A stretch of DNA of 64,000 bases from Haliotis asinina (taxonomy: Eukaryota > Mollusca > Gastropoda > Lepetellida > Haliotidae), in assembly GCF_037392515.1 (NCBI RefSeq), contig NC_090280.1, positions 57,654,004 to 57,718,003 on the forward strand, written 5' to 3'. Made by a program: the position numbers and the translations under genes. Under the pieces are notes generated by a model that was not told the origin of the DNA, searched no databases, and worked only from the letters and a program-made list of their open reading frames with translations. Below are positions 16,286 to 27,660 of the stretch, piece by piece; positions within the stretch are counted from its first letter, which is position 1, and each line of letters opens with the position of its first letter.

Positions 16286-19200
16286 TCATTTGCCGGAGAT
16301 TAAGTGGAGAAGGGTGTCTTGAACATGCGTAGAATCATTTGTTAGAATCCCACTCAGCATCAATGAGGTGAGGTACTCCGCCCTGGACTTCCAGTCAGGT
16401 TTTAGTACAGCCGCTGACATCACATACTCATTACTGCTCATCCACTGTGGTCTACTCCTAGAGCGATTGGATCTCCTAGGACAAGGCACTGGTGGTGTTA
16501 CTGATCTTTCTTGAGGTACACTAATATCTTGTGTTACAGGTTCGGAAGATAAATCCAAAGTTTCAGATATTGCGTCCTCCTGTAATGTTGGAGCTGCATC
16601 AAACTCACTGGTGGGACCCTCAAGTACCGCAGACGTTTCCATAGCCTGATCTAGTTCAGGAGCAACTTCCTCTGACTGATCCACTGCATCTTCGTCATCC
16701 ACAGCAGCACTATCTGTCTCTGCCTCTGCCTCTGCCTCTGCCTCTGCCTCTGCCTCTGCCTCTGCCTCAGCTGGCCTATCAGCTACATCTGCAGCTGAAA
16801 CTGACGGCTCGGATGAAGAAATGGGGACGAGTTCAAGATCATCATCTTCACTCTCAGCAGTACTTGGGTTAATACTAGTTGATACTGTTTGTCTTGTAAA
16901 TTGTAGACGTGGACTGGACCTCCTTTTTCGTGGTTTGGGTACTGGAGCTGATGATTCTGGCCTAGGAAGAGAACCAATTGGCAATAACAGATTCCTATGC
17001 AGAGTTTTCTTCCTGCCCTCTCCATCCTCTTGCTCCACAACATACACTGGTATGGTAGGGTTTGGCTGACTTGTGACGATGTAAATGTTATCTTCCCACT
17101 TATCAGCTAGTTTGTGACGACCATCAAAAGCAACCACTTTAACGAGTACACGATCACCGACATCTAATACAGCTGCTCTAGCTCTCAGATCATAAAAGGA
17201 CTTCTGTTGAGATTGAGATTCGCTGGCTTTTCTAGCGGCTATCTCGTAAGCATTACGCAGTTTTCCTTGGAGGGTCTTGGTGTACTTGAGCATCGATGTT
17301 GAGATGACAGACTCCATGTCGAGTCCAAATGCCAGATCAATAGGAAGTCTAGGGTGACGTCCGAACATTAGATAGAAAGGGGCGTATCCCGTTGTTTCAT
17401 GCCGTGTACAGTTATATGCATGTACTAATGGTGCAACGTGTGTCTTCCAGTCCTTCTTGGATTCAGGTTCAAGTGTGCCCAGCATATTACATAATGTCCG
17501 ATTGAATCTTTCACACATGCCATTACCCATAGGATGGTAAGGTGTTGTGGAGGATTTGTCGATCCTCAGGATCTGGCAAAGTTCGGTCATGACCTTGCCA
17601 ACAAAGTTGGCTCCCTTGTCCGAATGAATCCTTTTTGGCAACCCGTAGTGGACCACAAAGTTGTTGAAAAATAACTCTGCTGTGGTTCTGGCTGAAGTAT
17701 TCTTTGACGGATATGCCTGTGCATAACGAGTGAAGTGGTCCGTTACCACAAGAACATACTGGTGACCGCCTGTAGAGGGTTCTAGTGCCAAGAAATCCAT
17801 ACATACTAGTTCAAGTGGCTGAGATGTTGTGATGCTAACTAGAGGTGCACGGTCTGAGGTGGAGGACTTGCGCTTCATGCATCTGCCACAAGATTCTATA
17901 TGAACTTCAACATCCTTGTTCATACCAGGCCAGTAAAATCGTTCTTTGAGTAGTGAAAGCGTCCTGTCTCTGCCTGGGTGTCCAACATTTTCATGAAGAC
18001 TCCTTAAAGCTGCAGCTCGACACCTTGAAGGGAGTACAAGTCGCTTCTGTTCAATTCCATCTTGTTTGACAACACGGTAGAGAACACTCTTATGGATCCT
18101 GAAGTAGTCAAAGTTCTTTAACAATATTGTCATCTCCGAGTTCCCAATATATGACCTTCTGTCTGGCTTGACTTGGTTCTCCAGTCCCTCTATGATAGCT
18201 GCAAGGCAAGGGTCTCTGGCTTGTGCATGGCTCCAATCTTTAGCATTCATGTTACACTGCTGTTCATCAATGTTGATTTCTTTCTCCTGTATCACATCTG
18301 TGGACATACAGAGACTTTCTATCATGCTGTCTACATTGATCACTCCACAGATAGCACGTACAGAATCTGCTGTGATTTGATCCACTTCTGCATCATCTCC
18401 ATTTGCAGGTAACCGTGACAAAGTGTCAGCATCTACATTCTCCTTCCCTGGTCTGTACTTGATGCTAAAGTTGTAGCTGGCCAAGGCTGCCAACCAGCGA
18501 TGTCCTGTGGCATCAAGTCGAGCTGTAGTTAGTACGTACGTCAGTGGATTATTATCGGTCACCACAACAAAATCATTACCATACAGGTAGTCGTGGAACT
18601 TATCAGAGATAGCCCACTTCAGACATAAAAACTCTAGTTTGTGCGCTGAGTAGTTCTTCTCTGAACGGTTCAATCCCCTACTTGCATAAGCAATGACCTT
18701 CAAATGACCTTCCTGTTCCTGGTATAGAACTGCACCAAGACCTTGCGTACTAGCATCGGTATGAAGTTCGAAAGGCTTGGAGAAATCGACGTAACCAAGT
18801 ACCGGTGGTGTTGATAATCTCATCTTTAATTCATTGAAAGCTCTGTCCTGCAATTGTCCCCATGTCCAGTCCTGCTTGACAAGCTTTTGGCCCCTTGACT
18901 TCTTGGGAGTAGTGCTTGGAAGTAGTTCTGATAGGGGCTTGGCAATTTTTGAAAAATCCTTGACAAACTTTCTGTAATAGCCTGCAAAACCTAGGAATTG
19001 TCGAACTTGTTCTGGTGTAGTTGGCACAGGCCAGTCACGAATTTTAGTGATCTTTTCAGGATCTGCTTCAATGCCTTGTGCAGAAACAATGTACCCAACA
19101 TATTTAACTTTCCTTTTGAAAAACTTACATTTTCGTGGGGCAAGTTTAAGTCCACATTCCTGCAGCCGCTGAAAGACACGTTTGAGCCTCTCGACATGTT

Positions 19201-20791
19201 CCTCATATGTTCTGGAGAAAATGATCAAGTCATCTATGTAGACGAGACATATGTTCAAGTGCAAGCCTTCTAAACACTTCTCCATTAGTCTCTGATAGGT
19301 TGCTGGAGCATTGGACAATCCAAAGGGCATTCGGTTGTACTCGAAAAACCCTAATGGACCTACGGTGAATGCAGTTCTTTGCTTATGATCTTCCTCAAGT
19401 TCCACCTGGTGGTAGCCACTCTTCATGTCAAGGACAGAAAAATAGGTCATACCACCTAAACAATCGAGCATTTCCTCAATCCTGGGTAGTGCGTAAGAAT
19501 CCTTAATGGTCCGACGATTCAGTTGTCTAAAGTCAATGCACATCCTCAGCTGTCCATTTTTCTTCTTAGCTAGGACTACATTGGATGCCCATGGACTATG
19601 TGAAGGTCGTATTACACCTGCAGATAGCAAATCCTGTAGATGACTTCTTACTTCATCAAACATCGCTGGGGGGATACGGCGGTGTCTCTGTTTAAAAGGG
19701 GTGATGTCATCAAGATCAATGCGATGCCGCACTTGGGTTGAGTGACCTAAGTCATGATCTGAGGTAGAAAAGATGTCCTTGAATTTAAGTATGGTGTCTA
19801 TTCCTTCAGCAATTTGATCACGTGTTAACCCTTCCTTGTCCATCTCAATCTGATTTAGCAATAGGTCAGAGTCTACAGGGCGTCCAGGTGGTAAATCCTG
19901 AATTGTGACTGGTTGCAGCTCACACAAAATAGCTCGAGTTGGAATGACAATGGCCTTGGTGGTGACATTGGAAACATGCACATCTATGGTATCTTGTCCT
20001 TGAGGATTGTATTTAACAATAGTAGGGGCAATGTCAAGATCCTTGGGTAGGGCAGAATTATCAGTTGGTTGTAGCAGTGCACATACCTGAGGGTATGCCA
20101 GTCCTTTATTGAGTTGCCCCTTGATAACTGCAGTGCCGTTACTAGGGATGACAGTGCTCTGATGTTCTGCACTCCTAATCAAGGCAAGTTTCCCATGGTT
20201 TCTCATTAATTCCTTCTCATGTAACACTATACTTCGGAATGCCAAATACCAAGGGGTATGCAAATTAGCTTTCTGTAAAAACCTAACTCCATTTTGGTTT
20301 TTGCATACTTCAAGAAGATGTGACAACACATTTGTACCTAATAAGGCGGGCACCTTACCATTGTATCTTGTATCAGATACCACAAGAAAAAGACATGGCA
20401 CAGGGTCCTCATTAATGCCACCTCCAGGAGTCCTAACTGAAACCTCTATGAATCCCTGATATTGGAGTTGCTCGCCCCCAGCACATTCAATGTCTAATAA
20501 ATCCTGAAAAGACTGTAAAGCAATATGGGAAAGATGTTTCTCATAAAAAGATTGAGACAGTATTGATACAGTTGCTCCTGTGTCAAGAAGGGCGCGAACA
20601 GGAATGTCCTCAATGTAGACTTCCACTTCGTTTGAAGTTCCAACTAGTCCTTGTGGTGGTCGCTTGTGTATGGGGCGTTGACAGGTGCCTAATGGTAACC
20701 CCTCCCCATAGGCCCGGGCAAGTTTAAAGGTCGCCTCTGATGATCCAATAAGATGCGACAACCATAAGCTAAATGGCCGGGGTATCCACAT
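16286..20791 (-). CDS. pol: Gypsy pol polyprotein
   Basis: 1,501-codon frame of the LTR element. Domain order: aspartic protease (ALLDTGATVSIL) near residue 70, reverse transcriptase with YIDDLIIFS, RNase H (LHTDASTQGLGAVLY), then integrase with an HHCC zinc motif and a DDE core, and a tail with a (EA)n acidic run near 16722-16770. Its start overlaps the end of gag by about 100 bp in another frame; Gypsy elements are known to express pol by frameshift or read-through. Order PR-RT-RH-IN is that of Ty3/Gypsy rather than Copia. Confidence 0.95.
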   Translation of the reverse strand: MWIPRPFSLWLSHLIGSSEATFKLARAYGEGLPLGTCQRPIHKRPPQGLVGTSNEVEVYIEDIPVRALLDTGATVSILSQSFYEKHLSHIALQSFQDLLDIECAGGEQLQYQGFIEVSVRTPGGGINEDPVPCLFLVVSDTRYNGKVPALLGTNVLSHLLEVCKNQNGVRFLQKANLHTPWYLAFRSIVLHEKELMRNHGKLALIRSAEHQSTVIPSNGTAVIKGQLNKGLAYPQVCALLQPTDNSALPKDLDIAPTIVKYNPQGQDTIDVHVSNVTTKAIVIPTRAILCELQPVTIQDLPPGRPVDSDLLLNQIEMDKEGLTRDQIAEGIDTILKFKDIFSTSDHDLGHSTQVRHRIDLDDITPFKQRHRRIPPAMFDEVRSHLQDLLSAGVIRPSHSPWASNVVLAKKKNGQLRMCIDFRQLNRRTIKDSYALPRIEEMLDCLGGMTYFSVLDMKSGYHQVELEEDHKQRTAFTVGPLGFFEYNRMPFGLSNAPATYQRLMEKCLEGLHLNICLVYIDDLIIFSRTYEEHVERLKRVFQRLQECGLKLAPRKCKFFKRKVKYVGYIVSAQGIEADPEKITKIRDWPVPTTPEQVRQFLGFAGYYRKFVKDFSKIAKPLSELLPSTTPKKSRGQKLVKQDWTWGQLQDRAFNELKMRLSTPPVLGYVDFSKPFELHTDASTQGLGAVLYQEQEGHLKVIAYASRGLNRSEKNYSAHKLEFLCLKWAISDKFHDYLYGNDFVVVTDNNPLTYVLTTARLDATGHRWLAALASYNFSIKYRPGKENVDADTLSRLPANGDDAEVDQITADSVRAICGVINVDSMIESLCMSTDVIQEKEINIDEQQCNMNAKDWSHAQARDPCLAAIIEGLENQVKPDRRSYIGNSEMTILLKNFDYFRIHKSVLYRVVKQDGIEQKRLVLPSRCRAAALRSLHENVGHPGRDRTLSLLKERFYWPGMNKDVEVHIESCGRCMKRKSSTSDRAPLVSITTSQPLELVCMDFLALEPSTGGHQYVLVVTDHFTRYAQAYPSKNTSARTTAELFFNNFVVHYGLPKRIHSDKGANFVGKVMTELCQILRIDKSSTTPYHPMGNGMCERFNRTLCNMLGTLEPESKKDWKTHVAPLVHAYNCTRHETTGYAPFYLMFGRHPRLPIDLAFGLDMESVISTSMLKYTKTLQGKLRNAYEIAARKASESQSQQKSFYDLRARAAVLDVGDRVLVKVVAFDGRHKLADKWEDNIYIVTSQPNPTIPVYVVEQEDGEGRKKTLHRNLLLPIGSLPRPESSAPVPKPRKRRSSPRLQFTRQTVSTSINPSTAESEDDDLELVPISSSEPSVSAADVADRPAEAEAEAEAEAEAEAEAETDSAAVDDEDAVDQSEEVAPELDQAMETSAVLEGPTSEFDAAPTLQEDAISETLDLSSEPVTQDISVPQERSVTPPVPCPRRSNRSRSRPQWMSSNEYVMSAAVLKPDWKSRAEYLTSLMLSGILTNDSTHVQDTLLHLISGK

Positions 20792-21996
20792 CTGTAGCAG
20801 ATAGGTGTGTTTCTTCCCTGATTCTGTGTGCTATCCCACTGTGATGTTGAACGTCTACCTGACGACTGAGATTGTTGTAAGCTGGGGTGCTGATAGTGTG
20901 GTGCAGCTGCACCATGTTGAACATCCCCTGATTGCTCTCTGCTCCAAGAGGTATTTTGTCCAAACTGTTTACCCCGTCCACGCTTAGGTTCTCTGCCTCT
21001 TCCCCTCCATGTATGACTCTGGAGCTGCCTGTCATCATAGCTCTCTAGACTGGGCTGTGTAAATGACTGACTCTGGTATACATGAGCTGATATCTCTGTC
21101 TGTTGCTCTTTAATCTTAGAAATTTCTGCTTTCAAGTCCTTCATCATGCCCTTCAGTTCCAAAAGGTCTCGATCTTTGTCAGTCTCAGTGGTTGTGGCCA
21201 TCTTGACTGTTGCTGACTTGGGCTTGCTCTTAGTTGTGTCTTGTTTTCCACGGTGCAGATCAAATTCAAGTTCTCGAAGACATAGTCTTAAGTCATCAAA
21301 ATTGGATATGGCATCATATTTGTATCCTGCTAGAGTCTTAAGAGATGAGTGTAAACCATCCCAAAGTCGTGACCTCAGCATCTCATCCTGTTCCTCCCTT
21401 GAGATATTCTTCAGTTCAGTAAGCTGGAATAATAGCCTCTCCAACCTACAACTCCAGGCAGCCACATCTTCATCATCCCGCTGACTGGTACTGTAGAACT
21501 CGGATAGCAGGGATGAACTGCTACGTAGTGTTCCAAAGGCACTCCTTAGTTTTGACAACAACTCAGCTGTGGTTGCTTTGTGACCTAACTTCATAGAAAC
21601 TAAGGCTGCTTCTCCCTTAAGGGATTTACGAATGGCTTGCAGTACTACATCTGTGCTGTATGTCTTACTCTCTAGCAGGCAGTCCACCTCGTATCTCCAA
21701 AGGTCATACTCTGTGTCCTTGCCATGTTCTCCACTGAATAATGGCAGTCTGGGGAAATGTTGGTATGACACGGATGTTGGATTACTGTGGCTTGTGGACG
21801 GTGGTGACGTGGTGCCTGGGTCTTCCACCTTGATAGAGATACCTTCTTGCTGCGACATTCCATGCATCCATGCCTTTAAATCCTCTGGAGTATCATCGTT
21901 AGGATGCATCCCCATTTTCTTAAACAATTGAACCATGTTACCCAATTCTTCTTTACTGAGTTCCATAGTGATGGAAGACAATGAATCCGAAGACAA
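20689..21996 (-). CDS. gag: Gypsy gag polyprotein
   Basis: 435-codon frame of the LTR element with an acidic N-terminal part, a central Gag-like helical region (LWRYEVDCLLESKTY, then WSCRLERLL) and a C-terminal CCHC zinc knuckle, CYRCGYPGHLAYGC. Role: particle core and RNA packaging of the element. Confidence 0.9.
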   Translation of the reverse strand: MSSDSLSSITMELSKEELGNMVQLFKKMGMHPNDDTPEDLKAWMHGMSQQEGISIKVEDPGTTSPPSTSHSNPTSVSYQHFPRLPLFSGEHGKDTEYDLWRYEVDCLLESKTYSTDVVLQAIRKSLKGEAALVSMKLGHKATTAELLSKLRSAFGTLRSSSSLLSEFYSTSQRDDEDVAAWSCRLERLLFQLTELKNISREEQDEMLRSRLWDGLHSSLKTLAGYKYDAISNFDDLRLCLRELEFDLHRGKQDTTKSKPKSATVKMATTTETDKDRDLLELKGMMKDLKAEISKIKEQQTEISAHVYQSQSFTQPSLESYDDRQLQSHTWRGRGREPKRGRGKQFGQNTSWSREQSGDVQHGAAAPHYQHPSLQQSQSSGRRSTSQWDSTQNQGRNTPICYRCGYPGHLAYGCRILLDHQRRPLNLPGPMGRGYH

Positions 21997-23139
21997 ATGT
22001 GTACTTCGAATAACAAATCAGAAGAAGAAAAAAGAAACCAATGTGGCGCGAGCGCTGTTGTAATGCTTGTGACTAGGTATATGGTTGACTAAATGACTAT
22101 ATGTTTGACTATTGAAGAATCAAATGCACATGGATAAGAGTAGAGTTATGAAGTATGCACTAACAGCTGAAAAACGAAATGCATGACAGCAAAGCAGGCA
22201 TGGTATCATACAAAGTGAAACAGCAGGTTCATCTGAGTTGATCACCTAAAAAAAATTTATTAAAATGTGGCAATAGAACTTGTACTAAAGTACGGGAGAA
22301 AATACAGTTCAACCACGCAACACGAATGAAAGATGAACACAAACCAATGTTGATTTGCAGTAACTCTGACGACCACACAAGTAGGACACTACTGAATCCA
22401 CCAGTTATACCCAAGGGTGCATGGGTAAGTGCAAGGTGCCGTGGGAGTGCAGGGGGGATGGAACATAGTCAGTCACGCAGTCAATATAAGTTTATTGATA
22501 ATCTGTTTTGGGTATGATTATTGCATCACACCTAGGGTTAATGCCTACACACTTGACTGACTAAACAAAACTTTAAATTCTATTGAAGCCTATGATACAC
22601 AAAGCACGCCAATCACACACATCACAACGAAATACCATGAGGCATAATTTGTATCCATCAGGGTACATATGGTCATCGCTAACAAATGAGTTCAGTTGAC
22701 CTTCAGTTAATGACTCAGCTAAATAATGACAAATAAACTGAGTTGAAAATACAGAAAATTGTTACAGCAGGAATGACACCGCAGTGTACAGTCAGTAACT
22801 AAGTATGACAGGGAAAACCATTTGAAATTTTACAGAATATTGGATGCATCCACGAAAATTAAATACCTGAATACATGCCGGCCAGGGAATACACACGCAT
22901 GTGATGAGACAAAACATACATCAATTGCTTCGTAGCTAGCTATGGAATCAGTCCATGATTGAATTAATCTAGGTGCAAGTTGGTCAAAGTGCTCACTTTA
23001 TAGTTACCACGTATTGACGTGTATATGCAGTCTCTCAATGCATGGATCACTTGGATTGTCACTTGATAACTGAGTTGATCACTGGTCTTGTCACTCACTC
23101 AAACATCAGTCTTCAACAGTTCCTCACTGGGGGCTCCAT

Positions 23140-24315
23140 TGTTACAGCCATCAATATGGTCTTGCGAATTCATTCACAGTGACACAGGCTAGGGTGTGAG
23201 AACTGTTTATTGGTCGAGTAAAACTGATGACAAACTGACACCCTGCAACAATGAATGGAAACAATAAGAGTACAATTCTCACAAGGTGACTCAAGCTGAC
23301 ATACTCTCACAAGGTGACATATAAAAGCAACGCTTTACACAGTCATAAGTGATACAAATATAAACTTAGCACATCATAATCATTGCAGTTTCAGTTGCTC
23401 ATACAATACAAATATGGCATTATCACATGCCTGATATTATGCTTAATTAATTGGAATGCCATAAAAATATGTATAATTATATGTATGCTAGGTACTCTAT
23501 AAGTAGATATAAACATATATACCCTATGATTCCCACGGGGGTGTTGTCCTGGCGTCTGACCAATAATATCTGGTATCGACCTGTTCATGATATAAAACAT
23601 ACCATGAATACTATTTACATATCTATATATTTCATATACACCATTATCAGTTCACTGATAAACAATACAATCTACTACCACATCAACAAAAAACCACACC
23701 ACACATATGATCAAATATGGCCTTTGTCATACACATTCACTCAACTCATACACACACACACAGAGTATATGTGACATGTTGAGACATAATATTAATCTGA
23801 CATAGATATATTTTCATGTAGCACTTTATACATTACAATAGCATAAAATACATAATGATTACTAACCCTTTTAATACACTGTCCGGAGAGTCTGTATGAT
23901 CCAAATGTCCATGTGCAAGTGATAAGAAAAAAGCATGTGGAAACAAAGGGTTGGGATGTAGGACACCTAATTCAAAACCAGCCAATGACTGAAATATTCA
24001 AGCTTACACTTTGATTGCTAGCTGTACTACCCGACAGTGAAATGGACTTACCCAATGAAATAACTTAACAAAAGAAATGAGCGTTAATGATATTACTTTA
24101 CTTACAACTGCTGAAATATCTTACGCAGCCTGAAATGAGAGATTTAATTATTATAAATCAGTAATGCTGACTGGTTCATATACCTGAAATTGATACACCA
24201 AATGGTAATTAATTACTGTATAGCCTGAAATATACAAATGACATTATTTTGAGCATACTAAAGTAAAACAGCTGAATGAAAAAAACATAATCACTATATA
24301 CACAACTCTACCACA
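23140..24315 (-). repeat. 5' LTR of the Gypsy element
   Basis: 1,176 bp, the promoter-side LTR for the minus-strand element, almost identical to 15077-16251. The leader from 23139 to 21997 has no long frame. Confidence 0.95.
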
Positions 24316-24382
24316 GTTATGTGCAACGGGCGCATCTTTTTCTTAAGGTGATCGTAACTCTAACATTCGTGGTTAAGGTTGA
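24316..24382. mobile_element. Foldback element, right part
   Basis: Continues the element at 14732-15076 across the LTR insertion: gttatgtgcaacgggcgcat mirrors the left block, and the outer end ggttaaggttgaa mirrors ttcaacctta. Confidence 0.6.
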
Positions 24383-24548
24383 ATTTAGTATTTTGTGTTA
24401 ATGATACAAAGATTAAGGACAGTTGAATACACTGTTCTGTTAAAGACCGAGCGAGGTTGGTTTGATTTACTATCCTATGACCAGCAGTGTCATTTAATTC
24501 TGCTGGATAATAATTATAAGATTTGGTGTCGATAATACTAGTATTTAC

Positions 24549-24624
24549 CTTGTCTTGTGTCTTTATGATGGAATATCATCCTTGTTTCTACAACCGTCAG
24601 GAACATCATCATCACCAGCAACAT
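24549..24624 (-). CDS. First coding exon (signal anchor) of the Ser/Thr-rich gene
   Basis: ATG at 24624 opens MLLVMMMFLTVVETRMIF, then HHKDTRQ, and ends in phase 1 at a donor gtaaat. The phase fits the large exon 14472-12734, which lies after a 10-kb intron holding the Gypsy element. The strongly hydrophobic start (about 11 residues, then a charged segment) suits a signal peptide or short type II anchor. Upstream exons that are only 5' UTR cannot be excluded. Confidence 0.6.
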
Positions 24625-24699
24625 TGTGAACAGCTGTGTAGGAGAAGGGAACGTGAAAACTGATGGCCAAGGATATCTGTATAATAGTAGCATACAAAC

Positions 24700-25350
24700 C
24701 ATGTCATTATTACTTAGAGGGAATAGCGATATGTGCGGTACTAAGACACCACAAAACCTGGCCAGTGTAAACTGAGTGTGTCTCGAATGTTGTAATACAT
24801 TTATAAATCTGTGATATCCTATAAATGGTGATGTATTCTTACAAAATATGAAATATGAAATCGCTTGAATAATTAATAGAGTTGATGGACATTAACGCCT
24901 TAATAGCATTGTATCAGATCCGTTGTAGACATATAGGTTACTGTTTTCAAGTGAACCTTTTGAAATTGTATGAAATGAGTGTTGTTTGGGGTGCAGCGAA
25001 TCCGTTGTGTGGCGAAAATAGTACACGTCATGGATATGGATATCGGGTAACGAAATCCAGAACGTGTCAGAAGTTGATGTATAATCATATGTCACACACA
25101 TTTTTACCATGTTGACTGTGTTGACAAAAATGACCAGCAACATTACTGTTACATCAAATATATAACAGTGTTTACTTTAAGACTGCCTGGCTTGGATATA
25201 TCCCGTTTTGCATATGTCGCTTTGATGAATGACACGAATGTAAATACAAAGTAAATACTCATTTCTTGTGAATAATTGAATCCATACAGATCGATTCACG
25301 CAATATGCGAGTGAATCGCAACAACCCTGGTGTTGATACATGAACACACG
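24700..25350. other. Upstream region of the Ser/Thr-rich gene, nothing recognised
   Basis: AT-rich, short open frames only, no repeat family identified. It could hold the promoter of the minus-strand gene. Confidence 0.3.
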
Positions 25351-25353
25351 TAC

Positions 25354-25507
25354 CAGGGCCTCGTTTCACAAAACGCACGTAGCCTAAGATCTCGTAAGTT
25401 TTCTCGTAGCCATTGCACCTCCTATACTGTCACACAGGAGCTATGGATGCTACGAGAAAAGTTACGAGATCCTAGGCTTACGAGAGTTTCGTGAAACGGG
25501 CCCCAGG
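25354..25507. mobile_element. Foldback MITE, about 150 bp
   Basis: Almost a complete hairpin: tcgtttcacaaaacgcacgt and aagatctcgtaagttttctc on the left mirror gagaaaagttacgagatcct and acgagagtttcgtgaaacgg on the right. The short loop holds ctcctatactgtcacacagg. Candidate flanking repeat ccagg on both sides. Confidence 0.75.
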
Positions 25508-25620
25508 GCTCTTATGCTCGAATTCTTAACTTTGATCGTAACCAATGTGTTAAGAATGGACTTAAGAAGTTCGTACGCGTAGGGCTACAAGAATTTCGAG
25601 AATAGCTAGCCAGATGTCCA
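25508..25620. mobile_element. Foldback element related to 970-1112
   Basis: gctcgaattcttaactttga with accaatgtgttaagaat faces cttaagaagttcg and caagaatttcgagaatagc; the closing gaatagctagccagatg also follows the 970-1112 copy. Confidence 0.5.
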
Positions 25621-26222
25621 GTCAGTAAAATAGAGGAACGAAAAACTTAACAAACACATCTACACCACCTTTAGGGATAACAGTATTATAAGACAATGAG
25701 TGTTAGTGCTTGTCTTTACATTCAAAACAAGTACATACAAATAATCATATCAGCACGACAAAACTTACGTTTTGACTGTTTACTGCAACAACAAATATAT
25801 GCCACGTGTGTTGACTTGACGGATCCAACGACCTGTTAACGTCTCTGTCAGTTGAAACTGTTTTATAATGATGTGTACGTCAACGTCATGTTAGACTTCG
25901 TGATTTCCGACTCGTCATGCATGGACACGGATATGCATGACTCATGACGAATTAACCTCTTAGGCTGCCTGACTGGATGGTTGATGATAAGACGAGATTC
26001 TTTGATCATGAATATATCTTAGGAGGAGATTTAGCCCCGTTGCTGCTTCGTGGATGAATAGATTTATGAAGTGAGAGATGCCGGAATAGGAAGATATTGT
26101 TTATGACGTCAAAATGACGTCAGACGTTCTTGGCGTGCTTTGTGATGAATTGTGCTCATTTTTGACCGTATGTTAGTTTCAATTTCCAACGTTAATACAA
26201 CATCCATTGGTCCAGGATCAAA

Positions 26223-26295
26223 ATGTGTGTGTGTGTTTGTGTGTGTGTGTGTTTGTGTGCATGTGTGTTTGTCTGTCTGTCTGTGTGTCTGTACG
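26223..26295. repeat. (TG)n-rich microsatellite
   Basis: Interrupted tg repeats followed by (tctg)n. Confidence 0.9.
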
Positions 26296-26935
26296 TACAT
26301 GCCTGCATACACGAGAGCGCGTGTCACGGTACAAATGCAAAAAATAGTGCGATACATCCAGTTACATGTATGTCCATTTGCCCCTTGATTTCACAGAGTT
26401 CTTTATGTGATCATTTGGGACCCAGCAGACCTTGCCTTTTAGTAACTATACATGTCGATTTAGTAATTCAAAGTTTGGTTTCTGCAGACAACTAATGTTG
26501 TTTCTGACGTTTGTGTTTTAAATCCATCAGTTATCCTTTACACATGTATAAGCCGCACGAAGCTTCTTAGAAAGACATGTTATAGCTACCCCGTGCTGCA
26601 ATTACGAAGTTCATTTAGTGAAAACGTTAGACGGACGTTGAATATACTGGGCTGATTTACGACGTTGTCACACAAGTGTCATCTGTTCTGCGATGTCACA
26701 AGACAAGGGATGAAGACACGTTGATGCGGAAGTGCCAACTTCACACACTGACACACTAGATAGATAACTAGGTATATACATGTAGGTCACTGTGACTACA
26801 GCGGGGGCGGCAGGATATAATTAATTATATCACCCTGTTAGGTGCGTTGTCCATGTGAGGGACAGATCAACTATATATTTTGCGTGATGGCCAATGGCTA
26901 TTATACGTGATATTTGCACACATACACATAAAACA

Positions 26936-27030
26936 GCCCATGTTGATTTTACTAACCAATGCTGACTTTACTAACCAATGCTGATTTTACTAACCAATGT
27001 TGATGTTACCATTCCATGTTGATGTATTGA
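26936..27030. repeat. Minisatellite, 23-bp unit
   Basis: Four or so copies of gctgattttactaaccaatg with a short spacer; related in wording to the array at 27275-27660. Confidence 0.75.
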
Positions 27031-27274
27031 AGCCATGTTCAAAGTTGGCGATCAAAAACTCGTGTTTTATACTGTATTGTCTTCTGGAATGTTTTAGTTT
27101 TGCTCGCTAGTTCTATATTCATACCTGTGATTCTCTAGTATTTTTACTGTCCATCGTCGACAGGTTTTAATCTTCCAAATGTTTTCACTTTTTTATTGCA
27201 TAAATTGTTTTCGTCACAATATGGCTGAGATATTGCCGATGTGACGTTAAATATTAACTCACTCACTCATGATG

Positions 27275-27660
27275 TAACTAGCCAGTGTTGATGTTATCAG
27301 TGCGTCTTAATGTCCACGTTCATGTTGATGTTAACATTCAATGTTGATGTTATCGGTCTATGCTGATGTTACCAAGCCATGATGGTGTAACCAGTCATGT
27401 TGAGGTTACCACTACATGTTAATGTTACCACTACATCTTAATCTTACGAGTACATGTTATTGTTACCAATACGTGTTAATGTAACCACTACATCTTAATG
27501 TAATGAGTGTGTGTTAATGTTGCCACTATATCTTAATGTAACGAGTGTGTGTTAATGTTACCAATGCGTGTTAATATAACCACTACATCTTAATGTAATG
27601 AGTGTGTGTTAATGTTACCACTACATCTTAATTTTACAAGTACCTGTTAATGTTACCTGT
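27275..27660. repeat. Minisatellite with higher-order structure
   Basis: About 16 imperfect units of roughly 24 bp, of types tgttaatgttaccactacat, cttaatgtaatgagtgtg and tgttaatgttaccaatgcg, arranged in repeating groups. Confidence 0.75.

Larger units (their letters stand above)
15077..24315 (-). mobile_element. Ty3/Gypsy LTR retrotransposon, looks whole and young
   Basis: 9.2-kb element read on the minus strand: 5' LTR 24315-23140, gag 21996-20689, pol 20791-16286, 3' LTR 16251-15077. The LTRs run TGTGGTAG to TGTAACA in the sense direction, are about 1,175 bp each and look nearly identical, implying a very recent insertion. Flanks share a 4-bp duplication (gtta). A primer-binding-type stretch (tggagccccc) follows the 5' LTR by one base; a purine tract (gaaggggggaag) precedes the 3' LTR. 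Both long frames appear intact. It lies in the same orientation as the host gene whose first intron it fills. Confidence 0.95.
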
